Of a stretch of 34,706 nt of DNA, positions 1 to 8,274 are shown piece after piece; the stretch's first letter is position 1, and each line of letters starts with the position of its first letter. This DNA comes from Ruminococcus sp. (GTDB taxonomy: Bacteria > Bacillota > Clostridia > Oscillospirales > Ruminococcaceae): the NCBI GenBank assembly GCA_015066955.1, contig SVNJ01000004.1, forward strand, positions 1-34,706, written 5' to 3'. A program made the position numbers and the translations under genes. The notes beneath the pieces are model-generated. The model saw only the letters and a program-made list of their open reading frames with translations, searched no databases and was not told where the DNA came from.

Positions 1-240
1 ATTCACCCACTGTGCAACATCTTCGTCTTCATAAGTACCAGCCATTTCCCTCCACTCTTCTACCTCTTCAGCAGAGACGGCGGCGAGCTGTGTTTCACTC
101 TTGTACTGGCCATTAGATGCGAAAAACGTCAGGCTCATAGCATAATCTGTTTCCGCAGCAGCTGCCTGGAAAGGCACAGCGGAAACCAGTAGCATTGCTA
201 CCAGAGCCAGGCTCAGCAGCTTCTTCATTACTGTTTTCAT
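1..240 (-). CDS. secreted protein, N-terminal part (runs off the window)
   Basis: Eighty codons are visible from an ATG at 238-240, preceded by an ideal TAGGAGGTAAGAAC ribosome site (242-254 on the complement). The product starts with a classical signal peptide: MKTVMKKLLS, a hydrophobic stretch rich in Leu, Ala and Val, then an AAAAE cleavage-like region near residue 25. The mature part (TDYAMSLTFFASNGQYKSE and an acidic EEVEEW segment) matches no family I recognise. Leucine codons are mainly CTG, unlike the CTT/CTC habit of most genes to the right. Together with the broken gene next door, this suggests a different origin for the segment. Its C-terminus lies outside the window. Confidence 0.7.
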   Translation of the reverse strand, partial: MKTVMKKLLSLALVAMLLVSAVPFQAAAAETDYAMSLTFFASNGQYKSETQLAAVSAEEVEEWREMAGTYEDEDVAQWVN

Positions 241-331
241 TGTTCTTACCTCCTAATGAAATATTAGAAATAGTTTTCCGAAATGAAACCGCCTTGGCGT
301 AATCCATCCCGGCAGCTCTTTTCTTACAAGC

Positions 332-360
332 ATAATACCACAGACCTAACCGGAAGTCAA
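332..360 (-). promoter_or_regulatory. sigma-A promoter for the secreted-protein gene
   Basis: On the minus strand TTGACT (complement of 355-360) is followed by exactly 17 nt and TATTAT (complement of 332-337). It points at the ATG at 240 with a leader of roughly 85 nt. The -35 box ends at 360, directly against the point where the mur ligase frame begins. Confidence 0.6.
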
Positions 361-396
361 TAGAAAAATTACAAAAGATACATCTACCCGCTTATA

Positions 397-1878
397 TTGT
401 TTGTATTACAGTTCGGATTCCTGATTATCCCCTCAAATCCGTACTACAAGGCATATAACGTACTTTACTTCTTATTCATCATACTCAATTTTGTGTTTAT
501 AATTATCAACAAGCCCGGTAAGAAGTTCAAGAAGCCCCTTGTTTACACAGCAAGAGTAAAGCGGATGCTTGCGACTTTTTTCATACTCATTGCAGCAATG
601 TTTGTCATCGCTTACTTCTCAACTGAGCAGAAAACAGAATATATAGTTGGTGGCATGCATCTTGATAACGGTATACCATATTTTAAATCGCATCTTCCCC
701 TTATCATAATCGGCTCTGCACTTTACCTCACTCCTATCCTTGTACCGCTGTCAAACCTCATCAACAAGCCAATTGAAAAGGCTGTGCAGAACTGGTATAT
801 CAATGACGCAAAGAAGCTTCTTGCTTCAATGCCGAATCTTCACAAGGTGGGAATTACAGGAAGCTACGGCAAAACCTCAATGAAATTCTACCTCAGCGAG
901 CTTCTGAATTCTCAGTACAATACACTGAAAACTCCCGAGAGCTACAATACACCTATGGGTGTTACTATTACGGTAAGACGTGACCTCAAGCCTACCCATG
1001 AATATTTTGTATGTGAAATGGGTGCAAGACGTGTGGGCGAAATCAAGGAGCTTTGCGGAATTGCAAATCCTCATGACGGTATTATTACCTCTGTAGGACC
1101 TCAGCACCTTGAAACCTTCAAATCAATCGAAAATGTTGTCGGCACCAAATTTGAGCTTGCGGACAGTATTTCCGCTCTCGGAAAAATTTATCTCAACGTC
1201 GATAATGAGCTTATCCGTGCAAAGGCTGACGAATACAAAAATGCCGTAACCTATGGTACGTGCGAGGGCAGTGACTACCGTGCTTCGGATATTACCGTTT
1301 CCGATAAGGGTACTGAGTTTACTATGACGGCTCCCGACGGAAGCTCCTGCCGATATACAACAAGGCTTCTCGGTGAGCATAACGTTCAGAATCTTGCAGG
1401 TGCAATTGCCTACAGTCACGGAAGTGCAGGAATTCCCCTTGAAAAGCTCATACTTCCCGTAAAGAGAATAGCGGCTGTACCTCACAGACTTGAGCTTGTT
1501 GACAAGGGCGGCGGACTTTGCTATATTGATGACGCTTACAATTCAAATCCAAGCGGATGTCGTGCGGCACTTAACGTTCTTGGACTTTTCGATGCGTGCA
1601 AAATTCTTGTAACTCCGGGCATGGTTGAGCTTGGTGAAAAGCAGGAGGAGCTTAACTGCGAGTTCGGAAGAGAAGCCGCAAAGGTCTGCGATTACGTGGT
1701 GCTTGTGGGTAAAATTCAGGCTGAGCCTATATACAAGGGTCTTATGGAGGCAGGCTATCCTGAGGAAAGGGTATTTATTGCTTCAAATCTGAACGAGGCA
1801 ATTTCTCACGTTCAGGCTTATCAGACAGATAAAAAGAAGATTGTTCTTCTTGAAAATGATTTGCCTGATAATTATTGA
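397..1878 (+). CDS. murF: MurF-type Mur ligase with membrane N-terminus, 5'-truncated
   Basis: UDP-N-acetylmuramoyl-tripeptide--D-alanyl-D-alanine ligase type; adds D-Ala-D-Ala to the peptidoglycan precursor. Seen: two N-terminal hydrophobic blocks, then the Mur ligase core with P-loop GITGSYGKTS, YNTPMGV, CEMGAR, QHLETF and the late motif DDAYNSNPSG, ending ENDLPDNY as MurF proteins often do. The membrane-anchored N-terminus is familiar from clostridial MurF homologues. Those usually begin with about 60 more residues. Here the frame opens only after a stop at 361-363, and the codons from 364 (KNYKRYIYPLIL) already read like protein. The only near start, TTG at 397, has no ribosome site. I read the gene as decapitated at about 360. 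ddl follows. Confidence 0.75.
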   Translation: MFVLQFGFLIIPSNPYYKAYNVLYFLFIILNFVFIIINKPGKKFKKPLVYTARVKRMLATFFILIAAMFVIAYFSTEQKTEYIVGGMHLDNGIPYFKSHLPLIIIGSALYLTPILVPLSNLINKPIEKAVQNWYINDAKKLLASMPNLHKVGITGSYGKTSMKFYLSELLNSQYNTLKTPESYNTPMGVTITVRRDLKPTHEYFVCEMGARRVGEIKELCGIANPHDGIITSVGPQHLETFKSIENVVGTKFELADSISALGKIYLNVDNELIRAKADEYKNAVTYGTCEGSDYRASDITVSDKGTEFTMTAPDGSSCRYTTRLLGEHNVQNLAGAIAYSHGSAGIPLEKLILPVKRIAAVPHRLELVDKGGGLCYIDDAYNSNPSGCRAALNVLGLFDACKILVTPGMVELGEKQEELNCEFGREAAKVCDYVVLVGKIQAEPIYKGLMEAGYPEERVFIASNLNEAISHVQAYQTDKKKIVLLENDLPDNY

Positions 1879-1900
1879 GTGAAGAAAGTTTTGGTAAAAA

Positions 1901-2007
1901 TGTAGGGGTCGATGCCCACATCGACCCGTTCCCAAAACATTTCGATAAACCATCGAGCGGATGTGGGTGCCCAACGGAATGCCTTTGAGGTACATCCACC
2001 CCCTGCA
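1901..2007. repeat. composite interspersed repeat with TGTAGGGG / CCCCTGCA ends
   Basis: It lies between murF and ddl. The left part is a hairpin with a perfect 9-bp stem, GGGTCGATG (1906-1914) and CATCGACCC (1919-1927), behind TGTAGGGG. The right end CCCCTGCA (2000-2007) is the near-inverse of that left end, giving an element of about 107 bp. Inside, GGATGTGGGT and ACATCCACCC also pair. The layout and sequence resemble dispersed short repeats I recall from ruminococcal genomes (recalled, not checked). It may also shape mRNA between the two genes. Confidence 0.6.
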
Positions 2008-2048
2008 CAGAACATATTTCATACAAATATTAAAAGGAGAGATACATT

Positions 2049-3236
2049 ATGAAGATTAATCTTGCAGTTCTTTTCGGCGGAAAAAGTGTTGAACATGAGG
2101 TTTCCGTTATTTCTGCGGTTCAGGCTATGGCAAGCATGAACAAGGAAAAGTATAATATTATACCAATCTACATGACAAAGGGAAATGAGTTCTACACAGG
2201 CGAAAAGCTCTTCGACATCAACTCATACAAGGATATTCCCGCAATGCTCAAGGAGTGTACCGAGTGTATAATGCTCCGCAGTGAGGGCAAGGTTCAGCTT
2301 ATCCGTCAGAAGATGAAGAAATTCGGAAGCAACCTTATTTCCGAAATTGATATTGCATTCCCTATCGTTCACGGTACAAACGTTGAGGACGGTGCACTTC
2401 AGGGCTTTCTTCAGACTCTCGACATACCCTATGTAGGCTGTGACGTTCTTGCTTCGGCTGTCGGTATGGATAAATTCGTAATGAAGATTCTCCTTAAGGA
2501 CGCAGGCTTCCCTGTACTTGACTGCTGCCGCTTCTCCTCATTTGAGGCTGACAATATCGGTGCATGCATTGACAAGGTTGAGGCTAAGTTCAGCTATCCT
2601 GTAATTGTAAAGCCCATCAATCTCGGTTCAAGCGTAGGTATCTCTAAGGCTTCTGACCGTGACGGACTTGAAAAGGCTATGGACGAAGCTTTCCAGTTTG
2701 CTGACAGAATCCTTGTTGAGCCTGCTGTTGTAAAGCTCAAGGAAATAAACTGCTCTGTAGTCGGTGACAGTGAGAGCGCGGAAGCTTCCGTGCTTGAAGA
2801 GCCTGTACAGGCAAGCGAGGATGAAATCCTCAGCTATGAGCAGAAGTATGTAGGCGGAGGAAAATCAGGCGGAAGCAAGGGTATGGCCACCCTTAAGAGA
2901 AAGATTCCCGCTGAGATTACTCCTGAGCAGGACGAATATATCAGAAAAACTGCCGTTGACGCATTCCGTTATCTCGGCTGCAACGGTGTTACACGCATCG
3001 ATTTCATGATTGATATGGAGACCGATAAGGTTTATCTCAACGAAATCAACACCATTCCCGGCTCACTTGCTTTCTATCTCTGGGAGCCTAAGGGTGTCAG
3101 GTATACAGAGCTTCTTGAACGTATGATTAATCTTGCACAGAAGCGTTACAGACAGAATGAGAAGATAAGCTACTCCTTTGATACGAATATTCTTGCTATG
3201 GGCGGAAGCTTCGGTTCAAAGGGAAGCAAAAGATAG
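2049..3236 (+). CDS. ddl: D-alanine--D-alanine ligase
   Basis: Joins two D-alanines with ATP in the cytoplasm, making the dipeptide that MurF consumes, so it sits logically behind the MurF-type gene. The 395-residue ATP-grasp protein shows the N-terminal signature LFGGKSVEHEVSVIS, the substrate-site segment FPIVHGTNVEDGALQG, the ATP-binding VKPINLGSSVGI, and the C-terminal metal and substrate motif YLNEINTIPGSLAFYLW. Length is in the family range (about 350-390), with a short Gly/Ser/Lys-rich tail. The ribosome site AAAGGAGAGATACATT precedes ATG 2049. The stop TAG shares one base with the GTG start of the next gene, indicating translational coupling. Confidence 0.93.
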   Translation: MKINLAVLFGGKSVEHEVSVISAVQAMASMNKEKYNIIPIYMTKGNEFYTGEKLFDINSYKDIPAMLKECTECIMLRSEGKVQLIRQKMKKFGSNLISEIDIAFPIVHGTNVEDGALQGFLQTLDIPYVGCDVLASAVGMDKFVMKILLKDAGFPVLDCCRFSSFEADNIGACIDKVEAKFSYPVIVKPINLGSSVGISKASDRDGLEKAMDEAFQFADRILVEPAVVKLKEINCSVVGDSESAEASVLEEPVQASEDEILSYEQKYVGGGKSGGSKGMATLKRKIPAEITPEQDEYIRKTAVDAFRYLGCNGVTRIDFMIDMETDKVYLNEINTIPGSLAFYLWEPKGVRYTELLERMINLAQKRYRQNEKISYSFDTNILAMGGSFGSKGSKR

Positions 3237-4180
3237 TGAAAACAGGCAGGGATTATCAGGAAGAGCTTGAAATTCTGCGTACACAGCTGCTGCGTCAGCA
3301 GCAGGAAGAGACAGAAGTGAAGGCTGAGGAGACGGAAGAGCTTTCACCTGAGGAGATTAAAAAGAAAAAACGAAAACGTTTAGCAAGCAATATAGTGTTT
3401 ATCCTTTTTGCGGCTATGATTCTTCTTGCTTTTGGTGGAAAAATTCTTGAAAAGCCCTTTCTAATAGGAGCTGCTATAGTTCTTATGGGTATTATCACAA
3501 TGATTGCAGCTCTTACGGGAAATACTCAGAAAAAGCGTTCTTTTACCATAAGATACATTAAAATAAAAGCAAAAGAAATTATGACACGAATTTGCTTTTG
3601 GGTTATGGGACTTTGCATTATTGCAGGCGTAGTAATGGTTATAATGGGTTTGCAGGACTATTTAATCTATCTTATTTTAGGAATGTTCGGCATTTTCTTT
3701 TTAATGATGGCTGTAAGCGTCACGACTCCGTATTTTTACGTAAAAAAGAAGGTAAAGCATCTGAAAGAAGTCTGCACCGTACCTGTTACGGCGGTTTGCA
3801 CCGACAAAAACGAAAAAGACCGCATTACAATCGTCATAGAGAAAATTGAGCTTATGCCCTCTTATGTCAATGTGAAAACATCCACATGTACCTCTGCAAG
3901 AAGATATGTAAGAAGCTTCTGCAGTCCTGTCTATGAGATTTACTACGGCGGACAGACATATACCCTGTGCGATAACAATTACAATAATTTCAATATTCCC
4001 GAAGCAGGAGATGAACGTGAAATCTTAATAAATCCTGATAATCCTCAGGAATTCTACGATTTTATGCGTTATAAAAAGGAGCTTTCCGCTGCTCTCGGGC
4101 ACGCAGTTTTCAGTATATTTGCGATACTGCCGTTTATTTTGTTTTTCGGATTTATCGCAGTGTTGTTTATTATGCAGTAA
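3236..4180 (+). CDS. DUF3592-like multi-span membrane protein
   Basis: A 314-residue protein of unknown function. Residues 1-50 are charged and probably coiled (EELEILRTQLLRQQQEE, then a KKKKRKR cluster). Four hydrophobic spans follow (about 50-68, 73-92, 118-138, 142-165), then a soluble domain and a final span at about 288-312. The soluble part ends in a pattern seen in DUF3592-type proteins: PVYEIYYGGQTY followed by ILINPDNPQEFYD. The GTG start overlaps the ddl stop by one base, so the gene is coupled to ddl. No enzymatic motif is visible. A role in the envelope is only suggested by the neighbours. Confidence 0.7.
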   Translation: MKTGRDYQEELEILRTQLLRQQQEETEVKAEETEELSPEEIKKKKRKRLASNIVFILFAAMILLAFGGKILEKPFLIGAAIVLMGIITMIAALTGNTQKKRSFTIRYIKIKAKEIMTRICFWVMGLCIIAGVVMVIMGLQDYLIYLILGMFGIFFLMMAVSVTTPYFYVKKKVKHLKEVCTVPVTAVCTDKNEKDRITIVIEKIELMPSYVNVKTSTCTSARRYVRSFCSPVYEIYYGGQTYTLCDNNYNNFNIPEAGDEREILINPDNPQEFYDFMRYKKELSAALGHAVFSIFAILPFILFFGFIAVLFIMQ

Positions 4181-4211
4181 TCAATAAAACTAATATAAAG
4201 AGGTGTGAAAA

Positions 4212-4787
4212 ATGACCGAAAAGGAAAAAATGATTGCCGGCGAGCTTTATAACAGCGGCGAAAGAGAGCTTGTAAACGAGCGTATAGCTGCAAAAAAATT
4301 ATGTATCGAGTACAACAATCTGCCATATAACGATTTTGAGAAAAAGAGCAGGCTTCTTAAAAGGCTTCTCGGAATTAAGGGCGAAAATACGTGGATTGAC
4401 CCCGAATTCTATTGTGATTACGGCTATAATATCGTTATCGGCGACAATTTCTACGCAAATCATAACTGCGTAATTCTTGACTGTGCCGATGTTGTATTCG
4501 GTGACAATGTTTTCATCGGACCTAACTGCGGCTTCTATACGGCAGGGCATCCTATTGACGCCGAAACACGCAACAGCGGTCTTGAATTTGCTCATCCCAT
4601 AAAGGTAGGCAGCAATGTATGGATTGGCGGAAGCGTGTGTGTAATGCCGGGTGTTACTATCGGTGACAATGTTGTTATCGGTGCCGGAAGCGTTGTAACG
4701 AAGGATATTCCTTCAAACGTGGTTGCTGTGGGAAATCCCTGCAAGGTACTGCGTGAAATAACCGATAAGGACGTACCGGAAAAATAG
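4212..4787 (+). CDS. sugar O-acetyltransferase (maltose/galactoside acetyltransferase type)
   Basis: Transfers acetyl from acetyl-CoA to a sugar hydroxyl; the true acceptor is unknown. The 191 residues match the Maa/LacA length. The N-terminal helical part (MTEKEKMIAGELYNSG) is typical of maltose acetyltransferases. The rest is a left-handed beta-helix of hexapeptide repeats (VIGDNF, VFGDNVFIGPN, IGDNVVIGAGSVV). The catalytic His is in TAGHPID, with the WIGG turn after it, and the end reads VVAVGNPCKVLREI. The ribosome site AAGAGGTGTGAAAA is good. It sits 31 nt after the DUF3592-like gene and 18 nt before the LysR gene, so probably in one transcript. Confidence 0.88.
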   Translation: MTEKEKMIAGELYNSGERELVNERIAAKKLCIEYNNLPYNDFEKKSRLLKRLLGIKGENTWIDPEFYCDYGYNIVIGDNFYANHNCVILDCADVVFGDNVFIGPNCGFYTAGHPIDAETRNSGLEFAHPIKVGSNVWIGGSVCVMPGVTIGDNVVIGAGSVVTKDIPSNVVAVGNPCKVLREITDKDVPEK

Positions 4788-4805
4788 TGTAAAGGAGGCT
4801 ATGCC

Positions 4806-5756
4806 GTGAATACACTGCACTTCAAATATGCGGTTGAAATTGAAAAAACAAGGTCGATTACTCAGGCTGCGGAAAATCTTTTCATGGCTCAGCCTAACCT
4901 GAGCAAGGCTATCAAGGAGCTTGAAAATACGCTGGGTATAACTATTTTCAGACGTACATCAAAGGGTGTTATTCCCACAGAGCAGGGTCTGAAATTTCTC
5001 AGCTATGCAAAGCAGGTGCTTATTCAGATTGACAATATGAAGGCGATACATTCCCCCGATAAGCCTCAGCATCAGAAAATAAAGATATCCGTGCCGAGAG
5101 CAGGCTATATTTCAAAGGCACTTTCGGACTATATAACAGGCTTCAACAGCCTTGACAATATCGAAGTCTATATGCGTGAGACAAACTCCATACAGACTAT
5201 TGCGGATGTGCGTGAACAGAATTACGATTTCGGCATAATCCGTTTCAACATGAAGCATGAAAAATATTTTAACGACTATCTGCGTGAAAAAAGCCTTGAA
5301 TCACAGATTCTGTGGGATTTTGAGATGAATGTGCTCTTTTCACCCGAGCATCCTCTTGCACAGGAGGATGCGGTTGACTATCAGGAGCTGATAAAGACCT
5401 CAATTGAAGTTGCACAGGGTGATAACTTTGTGCCCTATTATTCTCAGTCAGGCACGGTTATAGGCTATCTGAGCAGTGAGGACGACATCACAAGCAGAAA
5501 GCTTTATATGTTTGACAGGGGAAGTATGCTCGATGCCCTTAAAACTGTGAAGAACTCTTTTATGCTTGTTTCACCTATGACTAATGAGGATACCGCACGC
5601 TACGGACTTGTGCAGAAAAAGTGTGCCGCAAAGGACAACAGCTTCCGTGACATTATAATATATTCATCGGGACATAATCTTTCAGAGGCTGAAATGAAGC
5701 TTGTGAACAGGATTTGTGCCGCAAGAAATGAGTCTGCGTTTGGCGGAGCAATATAA
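4806..5756 (+). CDS. LysR-family transcriptional regulator
   Basis: A 316-residue LysR-type regulator. The N-terminal winged helix-turn-helix is clear (residues 1-60: TRSITQAAENLFMAQPNLSK, then ELENTLGITIFRRT). A periplasmic-binding-like effector domain follows (IKISVPRAGYIS, FGIIRFN, VLFSPEHPLA). The ligand is not predictable. The GTG start at 4806 is fixed by AAAGGAGGCTATGCC just upstream. LysR proteins often regulate a divergent neighbour. This one instead lies last in a codirectional run behind the acetyltransferase and is followed by a terminator. Confidence 0.9.
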   Translation: MNTLHFKYAVEIEKTRSITQAAENLFMAQPNLSKAIKELENTLGITIFRRTSKGVIPTEQGLKFLSYAKQVLIQIDNMKAIHSPDKPQHQKIKISVPRAGYISKALSDYITGFNSLDNIEVYMRETNSIQTIADVREQNYDFGIIRFNMKHEKYFNDYLREKSLESQILWDFEMNVLFSPEHPLAQEDAVDYQELIKTSIEVAQGDNFVPYYSQSGTVIGYLSSEDDITSRKLYMFDRGSMLDALKTVKNSFMLVSPMTNEDTARYGLVQKKCAAKDNSFRDIIIYSSGHNLSEAEMKLVNRICAARNESAFGGAI

Positions 5757-5801
5757 TTAACGGAATATTAACATGCGTTTTTGGAATAGCTAAAATTGAC
5801 A

Positions 5802-5826
5802 GGACGGAAATTTTCCGTCCTTTTTT
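5802..5826 (+). terminator. intrinsic terminator after the LysR gene
   Basis: Stem GGACGGAA (5802-5809), loop ATT, stem TTCCGTCC (5813-5820), then six T residues. Confidence 0.8.
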
Positions 5827-5889
5827 ATGTTGAAAATAGGTGCTGATTTATGAAAAATGGCGTAATACCACAGATTTATTTGAGGTTTT

Positions 5890-5914
5890 GAATATCGATA
5901 AAAGAATATCGATA
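5890..5914. promoter_or_regulatory. paired 11-bp boxes upstream of nfnA, possible operator
   Basis: GAATATCGATA occurs at 5890-5900 and again at 5904-5914, with a 14-bp period. Each box contains the palindrome ATATCGATAT or most of it. They end 14 bp upstream of the nfnA -35 box, where a regulator would act. The sequence does not match the canonical Rex site (TTGTGA-N6-TCACAA type), so the binder is unknown. Rex from the same operon is one candidate. Confidence 0.4.
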
Positions 5915-5928
5915 TGCAGTGTATATAT

Positions 5929-5957
5929 TTGCGGATATGGGAATTTTGTGGTAGAAT
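5929..5957 (+). promoter_or_regulatory. promoter of nfnA-nfnB-rex
   Basis: TTGCGG (5929-5934), a 17-nt spacer and TAGAAT (5952-5957). The leader to ATG 6041 is about 75 nt and contains a small hairpin, TCCGAC (5990-5995) with GTCGGA (6002-6007). Confidence 0.5.
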
Positions 5958-6040
5958 GTATCTTAGAATATATAAGGCTTACTGTATATTCCGACAATGG
6001 CGTCGGAGTGTGCAAATAAAACAGAAGGAAGGTATTTGAC

Positions 6041-6883
6041 ATGTTTGAAATACTCGAAAAAAGATGCCTTAACCCTACGGTTACACTCATGAGAATAAAC
6101 GCTCCCCTCGTTGCAAAGAAGGCTCAGCCGGGACAGTTTATTATCCTCAGAACAGATGAAAACGGCGAGCGTATTCCCCTTACAATTGCCGATTATGACC
6201 GTGAAAACGGCTCAGTTACTATTATATTCCAGATTGTGGGAGCTTCAACAGAAAAGCTCAATCACCTTAACGAGGGCGACTGCCTCAGAGATTTTGCGGG
6301 ACCTCTCGGACGTGCAACACATACCGACGGACTCAAAAAGGTTGCTGTAGTAGGCGGCGGCGTAGGCTGTGCTATCGCTTATCCCGTTGCAAAGAAGCTT
6401 CATGAGCTTGGCTGTGAGGTTCACGCTATTGCAGGCTTCCGCTCAAAGGACCTTGTTATCCTTGAAGATGAGTTCAAAGCGGCAAGCTCAGAATTCATAC
6501 TTATGTCCGATGACGGCAGCTGCGGTGAAAAGGGACTTGTTACCGACGCACTCAGAAAGCTTATCGAAAGCGGCGAGGAGTACGACGAGGTTATTACAAT
6601 CGGTCCGCTTATCATGATGAAGTTTGTATGTGCACTTACAAAGGAATTCGGCGTAAAGACCATTGCTTCCATGAATCCTGTCATGATTGACGGCACGGGA
6701 ATGTGCGGAGGCTGTCGTCTTACCGTTGGCGGAAAGACTAAGTTTGCATGCGTTGACGGACCCGAATTCGACGGACACGAAATTGATTTTGATGAGATAA
6801 TGTCAAGAAACTCAATGTACAGGGACTTTGAGCGTAAGGCTCATGAGGATACCTGCAATCTCTTTAAAATGGAGGTAAAGTGA
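6041..6883 (+). CDS. nfnA: NADH-dependent reduced ferredoxin:NADP+ oxidoreductase, subunit A
   Basis: The small subunit of the electron-bifurcating transhydrogenase, which couples NADH and reduced ferredoxin to NADPH formation in the cytoplasm. The 280 residues form a ferredoxin-NADP reductase-like protein: an FAD-binding barrel at the N-terminus (AQPGQFIILR, RIPLTIAD), a nucleotide-binding loop VAVVGGGVGCAIAYPV near residue 105, and a C-terminal [2Fe-2S] loop GTGMCGGCRLTVGG with a further Cys in KFACVDGPEF. It also resembles PyrK-like and sulfide dehydrogenase subunits. The NfnB partner 1 nt downstream decides the call. The ribosome site is GAAGGAAGGTATTTGAC. Confidence 0.87.
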   Translation: MFEILEKRCLNPTVTLMRINAPLVAKKAQPGQFIILRTDENGERIPLTIADYDRENGSVTIIFQIVGASTEKLNHLNEGDCLRDFAGPLGRATHTDGLKKVAVVGGGVGCAIAYPVAKKLHELGCEVHAIAGFRSKDLVILEDEFKAASSEFILMSDDGSCGEKGLVTDALRKLIESGEEYDEVITIGPLIMMKFVCALTKEFGVKTIASMNPVMIDGTGMCGGCRLTVGGKTKFACVDGPEFDGHEIDFDEIMSRNSMYRDFERKAHEDTCNLFKMEVK

Positions 6884-6884
6884 T

Positions 6885-8273
6885 ATGGCAAATATGTCCC
6901 TTAAGAAAAACGAAATGCCCGTTCAGGAGCCTGATGTAAGAAACGGCAATTTCAGCGAGGTTGCTCTCGGTTATGAGGAGCTTACCGCTATAGATGAGGC
7001 AAAGAGATGCCTTAACTGCAAGAACAAGTCCTGTACTCAGGGCTGTCCCGTACAGATTGATATTCCCGCATTTATTTCCGAAGTTGCGGAGGGCCGCTTC
7101 GAGGAGGCTTATAAAATCATTACAAAGTCAAGCTCACTTCCTGCTGTATGCGGACGAGTTTGTCCTCAGGAAAGCCAGTGCGAAAGCAAGTGCGTAAGAG
7201 GCATAAAGGGTGAGCCTGTTGCTATAGGACGTCTTGAAAGATTTGTTGCTGACTGGCACAATGCAAACGTAAAGGAAGCACCTGAAGTTCCTGCTTCAAA
7301 CGGACATAAGGTAGCTGTAATCGGCTCAGGTCCTTCGGGACTTGCCTGTGCAGGCGACCTTGCAAAGAAGGGTTACGAGGTAACAGTATACGAGGCTCTT
7401 CACGTTGCAGGCGGCGTACTTTCCTATGGTATTCCCGAATTCCGTCTGCCGAAGTCAATTGTTCAGAAGGAAATTGACGGTCTCAAGGCACTCGGTGTTG
7501 CAGTTGAAACTAATATTATCATCGGAAAGACTCTTTCAATAGACGAGCTTATGGGTGAATACGGCTTTGAGGCAGTATTTATCGGCTCAGGTGCAGGTCT
7601 GCCGAGATTTATGAATATCAAGGGTGAAAACCTCAGCGGTGTATATTCCGCAAATGAATTCCTCACAAGAATTAACCTCATGAAGGCTTATGCTCCCGAT
7701 GCAACTACTCCCATTGCTCCCGGAAAGAAGGCAGTAATCGTAGGCGGCGGAAATGTTGCTATGGACGCTGCAAGATGTGCAAAGAGACTCGGTGCTGACG
7801 TAACAATCGTTTACAGACGTACCGAAAAGGAGCTTCCCGCAAGAGCAGAGGAAGTCGAGCACGCAATGGAGGAAGGTATCAACTTTAAATTCCTCACAAA
7901 TCCCATTGAAATCACTTCCGACGAAAGAAAGTGGGTTAAGGGCGTAATCTGCGAGCAGATGGAGCTTTCTGCACCCGATGAGTCGGGCAGAGCACGTCCC
8001 GTTGCAATTGAGGGCAGCGAGTTTGAAATTGAGGCTGACTGCGTAATCATGTCAATCGGTACATCTCCGAATCCCCTTATCAAGTCCACAACAGAAGGCC
8101 TTGATACTCAGAAATGGGGCGGAATTATCGCCGACGAGGAAACCGGTCTTACTTCGAGAGAGGGCGTGTACGCAGGCGGTGACGCTGTTACAGGTGCCGC
8201 AACGGTAATCCTTGCAATGGGCGCAGGCAAAAAAGCTGCCACTGCAATCGACGAGTATATCAGCAATAAGTGA
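6885..8273 (+). CDS. nfnB: NADH-dependent reduced ferredoxin:NADP+ oxidoreductase, subunit B (GltD-like)
   Basis: The large, FAD- and NADP-binding subunit that partners NfnA; often annotated as glutamate synthase (NADPH) small chain (gltA). The N-terminal part has two cysteine clusters for [4Fe-4S] centres: CLNCKNKSCTQGCPV, and CGRVCPQESQCESKCVRG. The FAD loop is VAVIGSGPSGLACAG, the NADP loop VIVGGGNVAMDAARCA, and the late FAD motif GVYAGGDAVTGAATVILAMG. The 462 residues match NfnB and stand-alone GltD-like proteins. No glutamate synthase large subunit is nearby, which favours NfnB. ATG 6885 starts 1 nt after the nfnA stop, with TGGAGGTAAAG as ribosome site. Confidence 0.87.
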   Translation: MANMSLKKNEMPVQEPDVRNGNFSEVALGYEELTAIDEAKRCLNCKNKSCTQGCPVQIDIPAFISEVAEGRFEEAYKIITKSSSLPAVCGRVCPQESQCESKCVRGIKGEPVAIGRLERFVADWHNANVKEAPEVPASNGHKVAVIGSGPSGLACAGDLAKKGYEVTVYEALHVAGGVLSYGIPEFRLPKSIVQKEIDGLKALGVAVETNIIIGKTLSIDELMGEYGFEAVFIGSGAGLPRFMNIKGENLSGVYSANEFLTRINLMKAYAPDATTPIAPGKKAVIVGGGNVAMDAARCAKRLGADVTIVYRRTEKELPARAEEVEHAMEEGINFKFLTNPIEITSDERKWVKGVICEQMELSAPDESGRARPVAIEGSEFEIEADCVIMSIGTSPNPLIKSTTEGLDTQKWGGIIADEETGLTSREGVYAGGDAVTGAATVILAMGAGKKAATAIDEYISNK

Positions 8274-8274
8274 T

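Noticed and set aside
1775-2026. Open minus-strand frames across the end of murF and the gap before ddl
   Set aside because: They translate the interspersed repeat and the complement of murF; no ribosome site and no natural composition.
6885-8273. Glutamate synthase small subunit as the primary role
   Set aside because: No large subunit is adjacent, and an NfnA-type partner is 1 nt upstream.
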